Assembly (NCBI RefSeq): GCF_010993955.1
Contig: NZ_WIXL01000001.1
Coordinates: forward strand, 97,317 to 161,316
DNA length: 64,000 nucleotides
Direction: 5' to 3'
Source of the DNA: Oceanobacillus halotolerans
Lineage (GTDB): Bacteria > Bacillota > Bacilli > Bacillales > Amphibacillaceae
Positions 27,118 through 34,956 of the stretch are shown one piece after another. Both the position numbers and the translations under genes were made by a program. The stretch's first letter is position 1. Each line of letters starts with the position of its first letter. The notes under the pieces were generated by a model. That model was not told where the DNA came from, did no database searches, and saw only the letters and a list, made by a program, of their open reading frames with translations.

Positions 27118-28679
27118 CAACCCTTAGTTGCTATTTGTTTAAGAGTTTCTATTAATTGGTCATCAGAGATATCGTAATTAATAGAGAATGACAAATTTTG
27201 TCCTTCATCTATTGTAAGGTTACCTAATAGAGAAGTAATTTCGGCTGGGTTTGTATAAAAGTATTCTTGGAGTAACGGAAGTATTTGATAAACCCATATA
27301 TGTTTTAAATCATTTGTAATTTTGTCCTCAGGTGTATCCAATAGACTGAAGAAATAACTATGGCCAATAATATGCTCTTTATCAATAGAACTTTTAATCT
27401 TATTATTAATTACCTGTACTGCATTAATGGCAGTTAATATTAATTCATTTGTAGTGTTTAATAATGAGAAATCAGGGGTGATTTCAAAGAAAGTGAACCT
27501 TCTCCTTAGTGCAATGTCGATTAATGCAATAGATCTATCAGAGGTATTCATTGTTCCAATAATATATAAATTATTTGGTACCGCAAATGAGTTATTTGAA
27601 TAAGGTAACTTTACTACTGTCTCTTCATGCTGATTAAGCCTTTTGGTTTTTTCAATGAGTGTAATTAATTCCCCAAAAATTTTAGATATATTTCCACGAT
27701 TTATTTCGTCTATAATCAAACCGTATTTAAGATCGGGATTTTTCTTTGCCTCATTACATAATTTTAGAAATATGCCATCCTGAACAAAATATTGTAATTG
27801 CCCAGTAGAATCATTTACCTTCGCTGTAATTCCTTCAACAAATTGTTCATAGGAATATGATTGGTGGAAAGTAATCATTTCACTGTAATCAAAAACATCT
27901 TTTAATTGATTTGTGTAATACGTTTTCCCAGTACCCGGAGGTCCATAGAGTATTAAATTTGGGTTGTGATCAAGGAGTTCTATTATTTTTGTTATTTTTT
28001 GGTTTTGGTACAAACTCTGCTTTTCCTTTATTATTGGTGATAAACCATCAGTAACATTAACATGTGTAGGATTTACTTTTTTGCTTACCGATAGCCCCTT
28101 ATAAGCGGTTAAATTGTATTTTTGTTCATCTGATTCTTTAATACCTAATACAAGGTATTTTAGTTGTTTTCTGTATTTTAGAAAGATAATATAGTCACCA
28201 GTATATAATTGCTTTCTAAAATCAGTGAATTTATTAGAATCCTCCTCAATATAAGAAATCTCCACTTGTTGAGAATTATCTCCTCTTCTACTCCTTGCAG
28301 TTGTTGTAAAGCATTCTAGACCCGTATCATTTTCTTCTATTGAGTTTCCCTTTAGATAGTTTATGTTATTTGATGTTATTGTAATGGGTAATTCAAGAAT
28401 GAATCTTCTTTTAAAAGAGTTATCTTTATCTTGATTTTCAAGATAATTAAAATTATGTAAATACGGGAATATATCCATTTCACGAGAAGTAAGTGCAATA
28501 TGAGTTTGATTTGCTGAAGAACTATGTGTAATTGTATTCGTGGTTGCTAACTTTTTGATCAGTATTGCGTCAAAAGTTTCACTTAAATCTTCATGGTTGA
28601 TATTAAGATCGCTGCTATATAATTTTTGATCTTTAATTATTGTTTCAATGGGCTCTAAGGCGTTATCAAAAGCCGACAT
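27117..28679 (-). CDS. McrB-like AAA+ NTPase restriction subunit (LlaJI type)
   Basis: Motor subunit of 520 residues. The N-terminal ~230 residues are a variable, presumably DNA-recognition region. The AAA+ domain has Walker A LYGPPGTGKTYY (near 240-252), Walker B GLIIDEINRGNISKIFGELI (near 316-335, with the McrB-family NRGN after the acid), NTSDRS and an arginine cluster DIALRRRFTFFEI. Family members use GTP to translocate DNA and activate the McrC nuclease. The ATG at 28679 lies eight bases behind AAGGAG; the GTG at 28688 is less likely. It diverges from the regulator-methyltransferase operon with 142 bases between, so both halves of the system share one control region. Confidence 0.87.
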   Translation of the reverse strand: MSAFDNALEPIETIIKDQKLYSSDLNINHEDLSETFDAILIKKLATTNTITHSSSANQTHIALTSREMDIFPYLHNFNYLENQDKDNSFKRRFILELPITITSNNINYLKGNSIEENDTGLECFTTTARSRRGDNSQQVEISYIEEDSNKFTDFRKQLYTGDYIIFLKYRKQLKYLVLGIKESDEQKYNLTAYKGLSVSKKVNPTHVNVTDGLSPIIKEKQSLYQNQKITKIIELLDHNPNLILYGPPGTGKTYYTNQLKDVFDYSEMITFHQSYSYEQFVEGITAKVNDSTGQLQYFVQDGIFLKLCNEAKKNPDLKYGLIIDEINRGNISKIFGELITLIEKTKRLNQHEETVVKLPYSNNSFAVPNNLYIIGTMNTSDRSIALIDIALRRRFTFFEITPDFSLLNTTNELILTAINAVQVINNKIKSSIDKEHIIGHSYFFSLLDTPEDKITNDLKHIWVYQILPLLQEYFYTNPAEITSLLGNLTIDEGQNLSFSINYDISDDQLIETLKQIATKG

Positions 28680-28821
28680 TACGTACACTCCTTAAAATTT
28701 ATTTTATTTTAAGGATATCACAAATAATAAAATCTATTAAATGTAAGTGCTAATCATTTATACCCTGATAAAAACATGATATAATATTTATGCAAACAAA
28801 TGATCCTATAAGGGGATGAAA

Positions 28822-29034
28822 ATGGTGAAAAAAGTAGGGAGGCCCTCTGGGAGAAGGAAAACTAGTAAGATTGAGATTTTATTAGAACCTGCTACAAAAG
28901 AAAAATTTATGAGATGCCTACAAGAAGAAGGAAAGTGCGCATCAACCGAAATTGGATATTGGATTAATGATTATATAAGAGAGCGTGAAAAAATTACATA
29001 TAAAAGTGTTAACGGGGGAAATAAAAATGAATAA
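28822..29034 (+). CDS. Putative ribbon-helix-helix DNA-binding regulator of the RM locus
   Basis: Small basic protein, about 70 residues. A positively charged N-terminus (KKVGRPSGRRKTSK) leads into a likely beta strand (KIEILLEPA) and two helices (TKEKFMRCLQEEG, STEIGYWINDYIRER), the pattern of a ribbon-helix-helix domain. It probably binds DNA and may control the divergent restriction and methyltransferase promoters, as controller proteins do in many RM systems; this is inference from size, fold pattern and position. The ATG at 28822 follows AAGGGG by six bases. The 3' end overlaps the first methyltransferase by eight bases, so the two are co-translated. Confidence 0.65.
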   Translation: MVKKVGRPSGRRKTSKIEILLEPATKEKFMRCLQEEGKCASTEIGYWINDYIREREKITYKSVNGGNKNE

Positions 29035-29971
29035 AGTAGTTTCTTTGTTTAGTGGTTGTGGCGGATTGGATTATGGTTTTATGAAGGCTGGTTTTGATGT
29101 TATTTGGGCAAATGATTCTGATAAGTTTGCTGTCCAAACATATAAAGAAAACTTTGGAGATCACATAGTTTTAGATGATATACAGGATATTGATATTGAC
29201 TCAATTCCTAATCCAGATTTATTGTTAGCCGGGTTTCCTTGTCAACCTTTTAGTATGATGGGGAGTAAGTTAGGATTTGATGACGTAAGAGGGACATTGT
29301 TTTTTCATATAGCAAAAATAATAGACAAAAAGAAGCCAGAAATTGTAGTTTTGGAAAATGTAAGGACACTTAGAACCCATGATGGTGGGAAAACTTATAA
29401 AGTAATTATGAATATACTTGAGAATGAATTGGGATACAAAGTTTTTGATCAAGTGTTAAATAGTGCTGATTTTGGTGTTCCTCAAAAAAGAAATAGAACT
29501 TTTATAGTTGGTTTCAAGGACCATTCAGTAGAATATGAATTCCCTAAACCAGTTCCTTTAAATAATACTATGCAAGATTTATTAGAAAAAAATGTTCCAG
29601 AAAAGTACTTTTTATCTGATAGAATTTTAAAAACTATTCTTTCACATGGAACTAAGAATTATAGAGCAAATCCCGAAATTGACTTAAAGGTTGCTAGACC
29701 TCTATGTGCCACAATGGCAAAAATGCATCGTGCTAGTCAAGATAATTATGTAACTGATAATGGAAAGGTTAGAAGGTTAACCCCTAGGGAATGTGCAAGG
29801 CTCCAAGGGTTTCCAGATGACTTTAAAATAGAGGTATCGGATTCACAAGCATATAAGCAATTTGGTAATGCAGTTACTGTCAATGTAGCAAATTACGTTG
29901 CTAACAGTATTATTAATGCAATCAAAAATAATACAAATAATGAGGTGCAGGAGATTGCAACCACTTTATGA
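29027..29971 (+). CDS. DNA (cytosine-5) methyltransferase 1 of the LlaJI-like system
   Basis: C5-cytosine methyltransferase of 314 residues that would protect one strand or half of the recognition site. Motifs in order: I SLFSGCGGLDYGF (5-17), IV catalytic GFPCQPFSMMG (near 73), VI LENVRTL (near 110), VIII QKRNRTFIVG (near 153), IX RRLTPRECARLQGFP and X FGNAVTVNVA. The target-recognition region between VIII and IX is short (~85 residues). The ATG at 29027 lies eight bases behind GGGGG; a longer frame from 28985 would overlap the regulator without a better signal. The 3' end overlaps the second methyltransferase. Confidence 0.92.
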   Translation: MNKVVSLFSGCGGLDYGFMKAGFDVIWANDSDKFAVQTYKENFGDHIVLDDIQDIDIDSIPNPDLLLAGFPCQPFSMMGSKLGFDDVRGTLFFHIAKIIDKKKPEIVVLENVRTLRTHDGGKTYKVIMNILENELGYKVFDQVLNSADFGVPQKRNRTFIVGFKDHSVEYEFPKPVPLNNTMQDLLEKNVPEKYFLSDRILKTILSHGTKNYRANPEIDLKVARPLCATMAKMHRASQDNYVTDNGKVRRLTPRECARLQGFPDDFKIEVSDSQAYKQFGNAVTVNVANYVANSIINAIKNNTNNEVQEIATTL

Positions 29972-31502
29972 TATAGAGAGTAAGGAAAGAAGGGATTATA
30001 AAACATCCCTAAATGAAATAAAAACACTTCTTTCATTGGCTTTTGATAATAATAGACCTAAAGAACAATTAGTGTTAGAGGAAGTCTATAATTATGTATA
30101 TGAAAGAATTGGTATTATACAAGATGCTAATAATAAAAATGAGGTTGAAGAACTAAAAGCATTGATTAATAAATATATGGAATTTGATTATGAGACTTTC
30201 TTTAACCTAATTATTGAACTATCAAATAATTGTTGTGTAGAGGACTCTCCAACATGTGGAGATTGCCCAATACGTAATTATTGTGAACAGTACAGAACAA
30301 AAAAGGTTATGGAACAAAAAAACAGTGATAATCCTTTGTTAATTGACTTATTTTCAGGGGCTGGGGGTATGTCGTTAGGTTTTAAACATGCGGGATTCAA
30401 TATTGCCTTAGCAAATGATGTTGAAAAGTGCTGTATTGATACTTATACACATAACCACCCAGAAGTTCCTATAGAAAGTGTAGTACTAGATGATATAAAA
30501 AATCTATTAACTTATGCTGAACAGTTACTTCCGAATAAAGAAATTGATCTTATTATTGGTGGCCCCCCTTGCCAAGGATTTAGTAATGCTAATCGACAAC
30601 GTTTGATCGATGATCCAAGGAATAAACTTTACAAGCATTTTGTAGAGTTTGTAAATTTAATAAAGCCTAACTTTTTTGTTATGGAAAACGTTCGTGGCAT
30701 GCAGTCAATATCTGATCAGATTATAGAGGACTTTGAACAATTAGGTTATAATGTCCATTGTGAAATTTTAAATGCTGCGGACTTTGGAGTTCCCCAAAAT
30801 AGGGAGAGAATAATATTCATTGGCAATTTAATAGGAGTAGATAGTAAACAGATTTTTTCAGAAATACGTCAAAAGGCTAAAGAAATAGATACACATGTTT
30901 TAAAGGATGCCTTATATGGTTTGAGAGAACTTAAGGCATCAACAATTAAGAATTCAACTGAACTTGATACTGAGAAATCTGGACGTAAAATTGATAAGAA
31001 CAATTACTACGGAAAAGAAAATGAATATATTAACCTAATTAATAATAGTAAAAAATCGAAGTTTGTCTTCAATCATAAGGCCCGTTATAATAACGATAGA
31101 GATATTGAAATTTTTGGTAGACTGAATCAAGGGGATAAATCTGATGATCCCAAAATTGCAGATATAATGCCATATAAAAATAGAAACCACATATTTAAGG
31201 ATAAATACTTTAAACTTCAAAATGATAAGTTTTCCAAAACTATTACTGCACATATGAAATTTGATTGTAATATGTATATTCATCCAACCCAAGCAAGAGG
31301 ATTAACGCCAAGAGAGGCTGCAAGGGTACAGTCCTTCCCAGATATTTATTTTTTTAAAGGACCATATACTAAGACTTATATGCAAGTAGGTAATTCAGTG
31401 CCTCCGTTAATGGGGAGAGGTATTGCTAAAGTTATTAAAGAATATATAGATAAGTTTAAAGAGGATAAGTCACTGAATGAGAAGTCTAGTGTAGGAGTGT
31501 AA
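29940..31502 (+). CDS. DNA (cytosine-5) methyltransferase 2 with N-terminal iron-sulfur-type extension
   Basis: Protein of about 520 residues. The C-terminal ~390 residues are a complete C5 methyltransferase: motif I IDLFSGAGGMSLGF (near 135), catalytic GGPPCQGFSNANR (near 207), MENVRGM (near 247), QNRERIIFIG, then ARGLTPREAARVQSFP and MQVGNSVPP at the end. The N-terminal ~120 residues are unusual: a helical region ending in CVEDSPTCGDCPIRNYC, which has exactly the Cx6Cx2Cx5C spacing of the endonuclease III/MutY [4Fe-4S] loop, but no glycosylase HhH-GPD core is visible. The start is uncertain: ATG 29940 overlaps methyltransferase 1 by 32 bases and lacks a clear ribosome site, and TTG 29955 is an alternative. 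A paired second methyltransferase is typical of LlaJI and BsuMI systems. Confidence 0.88.
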   Translation: MRCRRLQPLYDIESKERRDYKTSLNEIKTLLSLAFDNNRPKEQLVLEEVYNYVYERIGIIQDANNKNEVEELKALINKYMEFDYETFFNLIIELSNNCCVEDSPTCGDCPIRNYCEQYRTKKVMEQKNSDNPLLIDLFSGAGGMSLGFKHAGFNIALANDVEKCCIDTYTHNHPEVPIESVVLDDIKNLLTYAEQLLPNKEIDLIIGGPPCQGFSNANRQRLIDDPRNKLYKHFVEFVNLIKPNFFVMENVRGMQSISDQIIEDFEQLGYNVHCEILNAADFGVPQNRERIIFIGNLIGVDSKQIFSEIRQKAKEIDTHVLKDALYGLRELKASTIKNSTELDTEKSGRKIDKNNYYGKENEYINLINNSKKSKFVFNHKARYNNDRDIEIFGRLNQGDKSDDPKIADIMPYKNRNHIFKDKYFKLQNDKFSKTITAHMKFDCNMYIHPTQARGLTPREAARVQSFPDIYFFKGPYTKTYMQVGNSVPPLMGRGIAKVIKEYIDKFKEDKSLNEKSSVGV

Positions 31503-31504
31503 AA

Positions 31505-31666
31505 ATGATTTGTGAATGCGGAGGAGTATTTTTAGTTGAAAAGATTCATAAATCCAAAAATGAAAAATCTAGGTTATGTGATGTGAAGTGTGTGAAATGT
31601 GACATTTACCAGTATTATCAGCCTTATGGAAAAATTAACTTGATTCCAAAAATCACTGAGAAATAG
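31505..31666 (+). CDS. Small zinc-ribbon-like protein
   Basis: A 53-residue ORF with a good ribosome site (AGGAG, overlapping the methyltransferase 2 stop region) and only two bases after that stop, so it is probably the last gene of the operon. It begins MICECGGVFLV and later has LCDVKCVKCDIYQYYQ: two cysteine pairs (CxC near residue 3 and CxxC near residue 29) about 25 residues apart, consistent with a zinc ribbon. Function unknown; it could be a regulatory or DNA-binding accessory of the restriction-modification locus. Confidence 0.55.
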   Translation: MICECGGVFLVEKIHKSKNEKSRLCDVKCVKCDIYQYYQPYGKINLIPKITEK

Positions 31667-31854
31667 TCTTAGTGCTTTTTACATTATTTGATAAGAAGAA
31701 TTAGGTAAAAATTTTGCCCCATTAAAAGTGGACGTTCATTTACTTTTAAGTGCTTTTAATATATTTACTATTGTCTTTGTTTTAGAAGGAGATTTTTTAG
31801 TATTTTATCCATTCTAAACCATTCAAAATTAGGAAATAATTCAAGTAGGACACT

Positions 31855-32211
31855 CTATCCAACACGATTATATTCTGAAGGAGATTTGACCGATTTCATT
31901 ACTGATGTATTTTGTTCGTTATCAACTAATCCGATGTCTAAATTAAGTTTATATTTATTTGGCAAATTACGGGGTTTGTTATCTTCTAGATATATTGGTG
32001 ACCTAGTTACTTCAACTGCCCCCGCTTCTTCTAATAATTTCACATGATTAATTGCCGTTGTTTTTGAATAATCACCCGCTTCCATTAATTGACTATAGGT
32101 CATGAAAAACTCTCCATTTTCATCTCCATATCGTTTTGAATGAATAAACAAGAAATAGAGAGTACTTCTTGCTACCTTACCGTAATAATGTAGGGTTAAT
32201 AATTCGTTATT
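31855..32211 (-). pseudogene. Winged-helix protein remnant lacking its 5' end
   Basis: A leftward frame stays open from 32211 to its stop at 31855 but has no ATG near its upstream end. The readable protein runs GKVARSTLYFLFIHSKRYGD, then EFFMTYSQLMEAGDYSKTTA and INHVKLLEEAGAVEVTRS, a convincing winged helix-turn-helix of the plasmid or phage replication/regulator type. The frame is well formed upstream of the only possible TTG start (32151), which implies coding sequence was lost. It overlaps the last ~15 bases of the amidohydrolase, marking a recombination junction at the right edge of the defence island. Confidence 0.55.
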
Positions 32212-33701
32212 TTAGCTTCTTTAACCATTTCTCTCACATCATTAAGGAGTTCTTTCGCATCATATACGATTCCATCTTTAATGGTATAGGACACACCGCC
32301 AGTTTTTTCTGCTTGGCCAGTTTCTGGATTAAACTTCAAGGTTCCGGTGCCATAAAGTGATTTGAAATTCTTAAGTGGATTTTCCTCTACAAGAACAAGG
32401 TCTGCTAACATATCTTGCTGGATAACGCCAAATTCTAATGGTTTTCCATTTTCCTTCGATAAACTTTCAGCGCCTTTCATGGTAGCTGCACGTATCACCT
32501 CTAGTGGATGGAATCCAGCTTCTTGAAGGAGTTCAAATTCTCTAATATAATCAAATCCATATGTCTTGTAGATAAAGCCAGAGTCTGAACCAGTACAAAT
32601 TCTTCCGCCACGGTTTTTGAATTCATTTACAAACATCATCCATAAACGATAATTTTCTTTCCATTCTATTTCATCTTTGGTTGTCCAATCACCAAAAAAG
32701 GATCCATGGTTATTTAAATTTGGTTGGAAGTATTCCCAAAGTGACGGCATCGTATATTCCTCATGATAATCAGCCGTTTGTGCTCGAGCAGCATCTCTTG
32801 TAGCCTCATAGATGGCAAAAGTAGGATTCATCGTAAAGTCGAGTTCAATTAATTCATCCATCACTTTATTCCATTTGTCGCTATAAGGAGCTGCCGCTTG
32901 CTTCCATATTCTGCCTGACTGGCTAAAGCGGTGGTATTCATTGGAATAATTATAGTGTTCTGGGTAATGCTGAACCGTTTTGGTAGCAAATAGTGCTTCT
33001 GGTAGTCCATACCAATGCTCTATAGAACCAAGTCCAGCACGAGCTGCCTCTAACGCATCTAAGCGAGCAACCGTTGTTTGCGATAAATGTGCCATCGTGC
33101 CAAGGTTTTGGTTATTTGCTTCCGCTATTACTGCTTTGGCGACATTAGGATCCCATCTATTGATGAATTTAAATCCATCAAAGCCTTTTTCTAGTGCCCA
33201 GTTTACAAATTCAGGAGCTGAATCAACCGTTAAAGCAGAGAATCCTTTATCCCAATTTCGTGGACAAGTATACGCATAAATCCGAGGAGCGACGATTTCA
33301 TTTTTAGCACTTCTCTCTTTTTCATATATCGTCCAATCTGCTCCATTAAAAGAACCAGGATCACGGATGGTTGTTACCCCATGTGCCAGCCAAAGTTTGT
33401 GTACATATTCTGCAGGCACACCTTGATTCACACCACCAATATGGGCGTGCGTATCAACAAATCCAGGCATAATATACATACCTTCTGCTTCTATCACATG
33501 GGCATTTTCCAAAGCAGATTCTGGAAGTCCCCCTTGATTAATATCTTTAATTCTATTTTTTTCTACGATGATATCTACAGGTCCATCAGGTGGTGCACCA
33601 GTTCCATCAATCATGGTAACCCCACGTATAATTAACCTTTCATAAGGTCCATTTCCAGTATTGCGATCGGGTGCATGTGGTACAGTTTGGTTCGTTTGCA
33701 A
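32196..33701 (-). CDS. Amidohydrolase-family metal-dependent hydrolase
   Basis: Protein of about 501 residues with the amidohydrolase layout: a beta-sandwich start (RLIIRGVTMIDGTG), the metal motif PGFVDTHAHIGG (near 80), a TIM barrel with HLSQT and SIEHWYG as later metal-ligand candidates, the late aspartate in ICTGSDSGF, and a C-terminal ADLVLVEENPL sandwich return. No signal peptide was seen. The substrate (a cyclic amide, peptide-like or imidazolone compound) cannot be told. The start is moved to a TTG at 33701, eight bases behind GGGAGG. Its 3' end is directly abutted by the truncated winged-helix remnant, so this gene belongs to the backbone on the right side of the island. Confidence 0.85.
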   Translation of the reverse strand: MQTNQTVPHAPDRNTGNGPYERLIIRGVTMIDGTGAPPDGPVDIIVEKNRIKDINQGGLPESALENAHVIEAEGMYIMPGFVDTHAHIGGVNQGVPAEYVHKLWLAHGVTTIRDPGSFNGADWTIYEKERSAKNEIVAPRIYAYTCPRNWDKGFSALTVDSAPEFVNWALEKGFDGFKFINRWDPNVAKAVIAEANNQNLGTMAHLSQTTVARLDALEAARAGLGSIEHWYGLPEALFATKTVQHYPEHYNYSNEYHRFSQSGRIWKQAAAPYSDKWNKVMDELIELDFTMNPTFAIYEATRDAARAQTADYHEEYTMPSLWEYFQPNLNNHGSFFGDWTTKDEIEWKENYRLWMMFVNEFKNRGGRICTGSDSGFIYKTYGFDYIREFELLQEAGFHPLEVIRAATMKGAESLSKENGKPLEFGVIQQDMLADLVLVEENPLKNFKSLYGTGTLKFNPETGQAEKTGGVSYTIKDGIVYDAKELLNDVREMVKEAKITNY

Positions 33702-33891
33702 AATGTTTTCCTCCCTCAATAATGTTAATTTTTCTTTTAATTACTCACTTATTCAGCCTAAATTTTCACCTCCTTTACTTTTTTAAGTGTAAGTTATAAG
33801 GGGGCATGCCCTTAATGACACGGATTTTCCTTATAAAAGGCTCATTTCCCATAATTTGTTGTTTTCGCATCATCGGAGTATACATGCTCCT

Positions 33892-34038
33892 CGCACGACA
33901 TTTGAGGTGTTCCGCACGAGTTTGTCAGCTTCTCGCACGACTATTGTGGTGTTCCGCACGAATTTGTCAGCTTCTCGCATGACATTTGTGCTTCACCGCA
34001 CGAGTTTGCTTGCTCCATGCATGACTTTTGAGGATTCA
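33892..34038. repeat. Array of seven 21-bp tandem repeats (family F, copy 1)
   Basis: Seven consecutive 21-base units, each beginning CGCACGA or CGCATGA (the last TGCATGA) with a TTTG or TTG core and then alternating tails (GGTGTTC or CAGCTTCT). The region lies in the 620-base gap between the amidohydrolase and the gene at 34327; the rest of the gap is AT-rich without a clear feature. The related array at 48711-48857 is its reverse complement. Confidence 0.85.
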
Positions 34039-34326
34039 TATTTATGTGTGTATAGTACTAAATCTCTTTAAGAATTGTTGTGTTTTTACTCTATACCAGG
34101 TAGTTAAATATTGAATATTGCTAATACCATGTTAATTTAAGTAAAAGTTTATTTCAATTAATCTGGCTAGTCTTGGTAAGGAAAAATCATCTTTTACGGG
34201 ATGTTCCACTACTAATTGCATTGTCAAATGGAAAAAGCATACTGTTTACTGGTAGAATAGAATTATAGAAATCATTTATTTAAGACATTATTAAGTATAT
34301 CGTGTTTGGAAAGAAGGGGGTGTGAA

Positions 34327-34857
34327 ATGAGTGCAGTAGACAAACAAAACCTGAGTAAACGTGATATTTACACCAAGTTTATTACACTTGCCATCCAACA
34401 AAGCGGATGGGACATACAACGAGTAGTATTAATAGATGTTGATTCGCTTGAAACAATAATTAAATTCCACCATCAAATTCCACTGCAAGCAAATGCTTAT
34501 AATAAAATTTTTTCGCAAGCAGGAAAAGTTGATATTAGTTGTTTAGAATTTGAAAGGCAGGAAATTCAAAGATCAGGTAAACTATTAAAAGTAGTTATGG
34601 ATTGTCTTGTAGTTGAAAGTAATGATCCGGTAACTGAGGGGCTATTACAAGAAAAAGATATATATAGGACATTAAGACATAATGATGACTTTGATACCCC
34701 ACCATCACTAGATGAGATAGCTGAAATGCTGCTATTTTTATCTTCACCATTAGTTGGTTGTGTTGGACGTTCTAAAGAAGGCTTTTATGCTTTAGGCACA
34801 TTATCTGATGCTATGAATAAGTTTAATTTTTATGCCCAGTCATGCTTAATAAAGTAA
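34327..34857 (+). CDS. Unknown 176-residue protein
   Basis: Not recognised with confidence. The N-terminal SKRDIYTKFITLAIQQSGWD resembles the first residues of type I restriction HsdR-type proteins (SERDI.TKFITPA...GWD), but the remainder does not continue that domain, so a remnant or coincidental likeness is possible. The middle is helical (LEFERQEIQRSGKLLKVVMD) and the end contains SLDEIAEMLLFLSS. No signal peptide. The ATG at 34327 follows AAGAAGGGGG; a TTG at 34306 lies ahead of that site and is rejected. An Mrr-like endonuclease gene follows 99 bases later in the same direction. Confidence 0.6.
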   Translation: MSAVDKQNLSKRDIYTKFITLAIQQSGWDIQRVVLIDVDSLETIIKFHHQIPLQANAYNKIFSQAGKVDISCLEFERQEIQRSGKLLKVVMDCLVVESNDPVTEGLLQEKDIYRTLRHNDDFDTPPSLDEIAEMLLFLSSPLVGCVGRSKEGFYALGTLSDAMNKFNFYAQSCLIK

Positions 34858-34956
34858 TTCCAATAAAAATAAAAACTCATATAGATATAGTGCAAAAAAC
34901 TGCAACCTGATACGAGGGAACTGGTGTCTGCCCCCAATAGATAAAAAAGGAGTTTT

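Noticed and set aside
20564-28726. Full SCC-type cassette with ccr recombinases
   Set aside because: The rlmH end matches the SCC attachment site type, but no ccr-like serine recombinase or terminal inverted repeats were found in the window; kept only as a hotspot observation.
33892-34038. CRISPR array
   Set aside because: The 21-bp units are contiguous without unique spacers, so they are tandem repeats.
33856-34071. Plus-strand 71-residue repeat protein
   Set aside because: Same reason: generated by the 21-bp repeats, no credible start signal.
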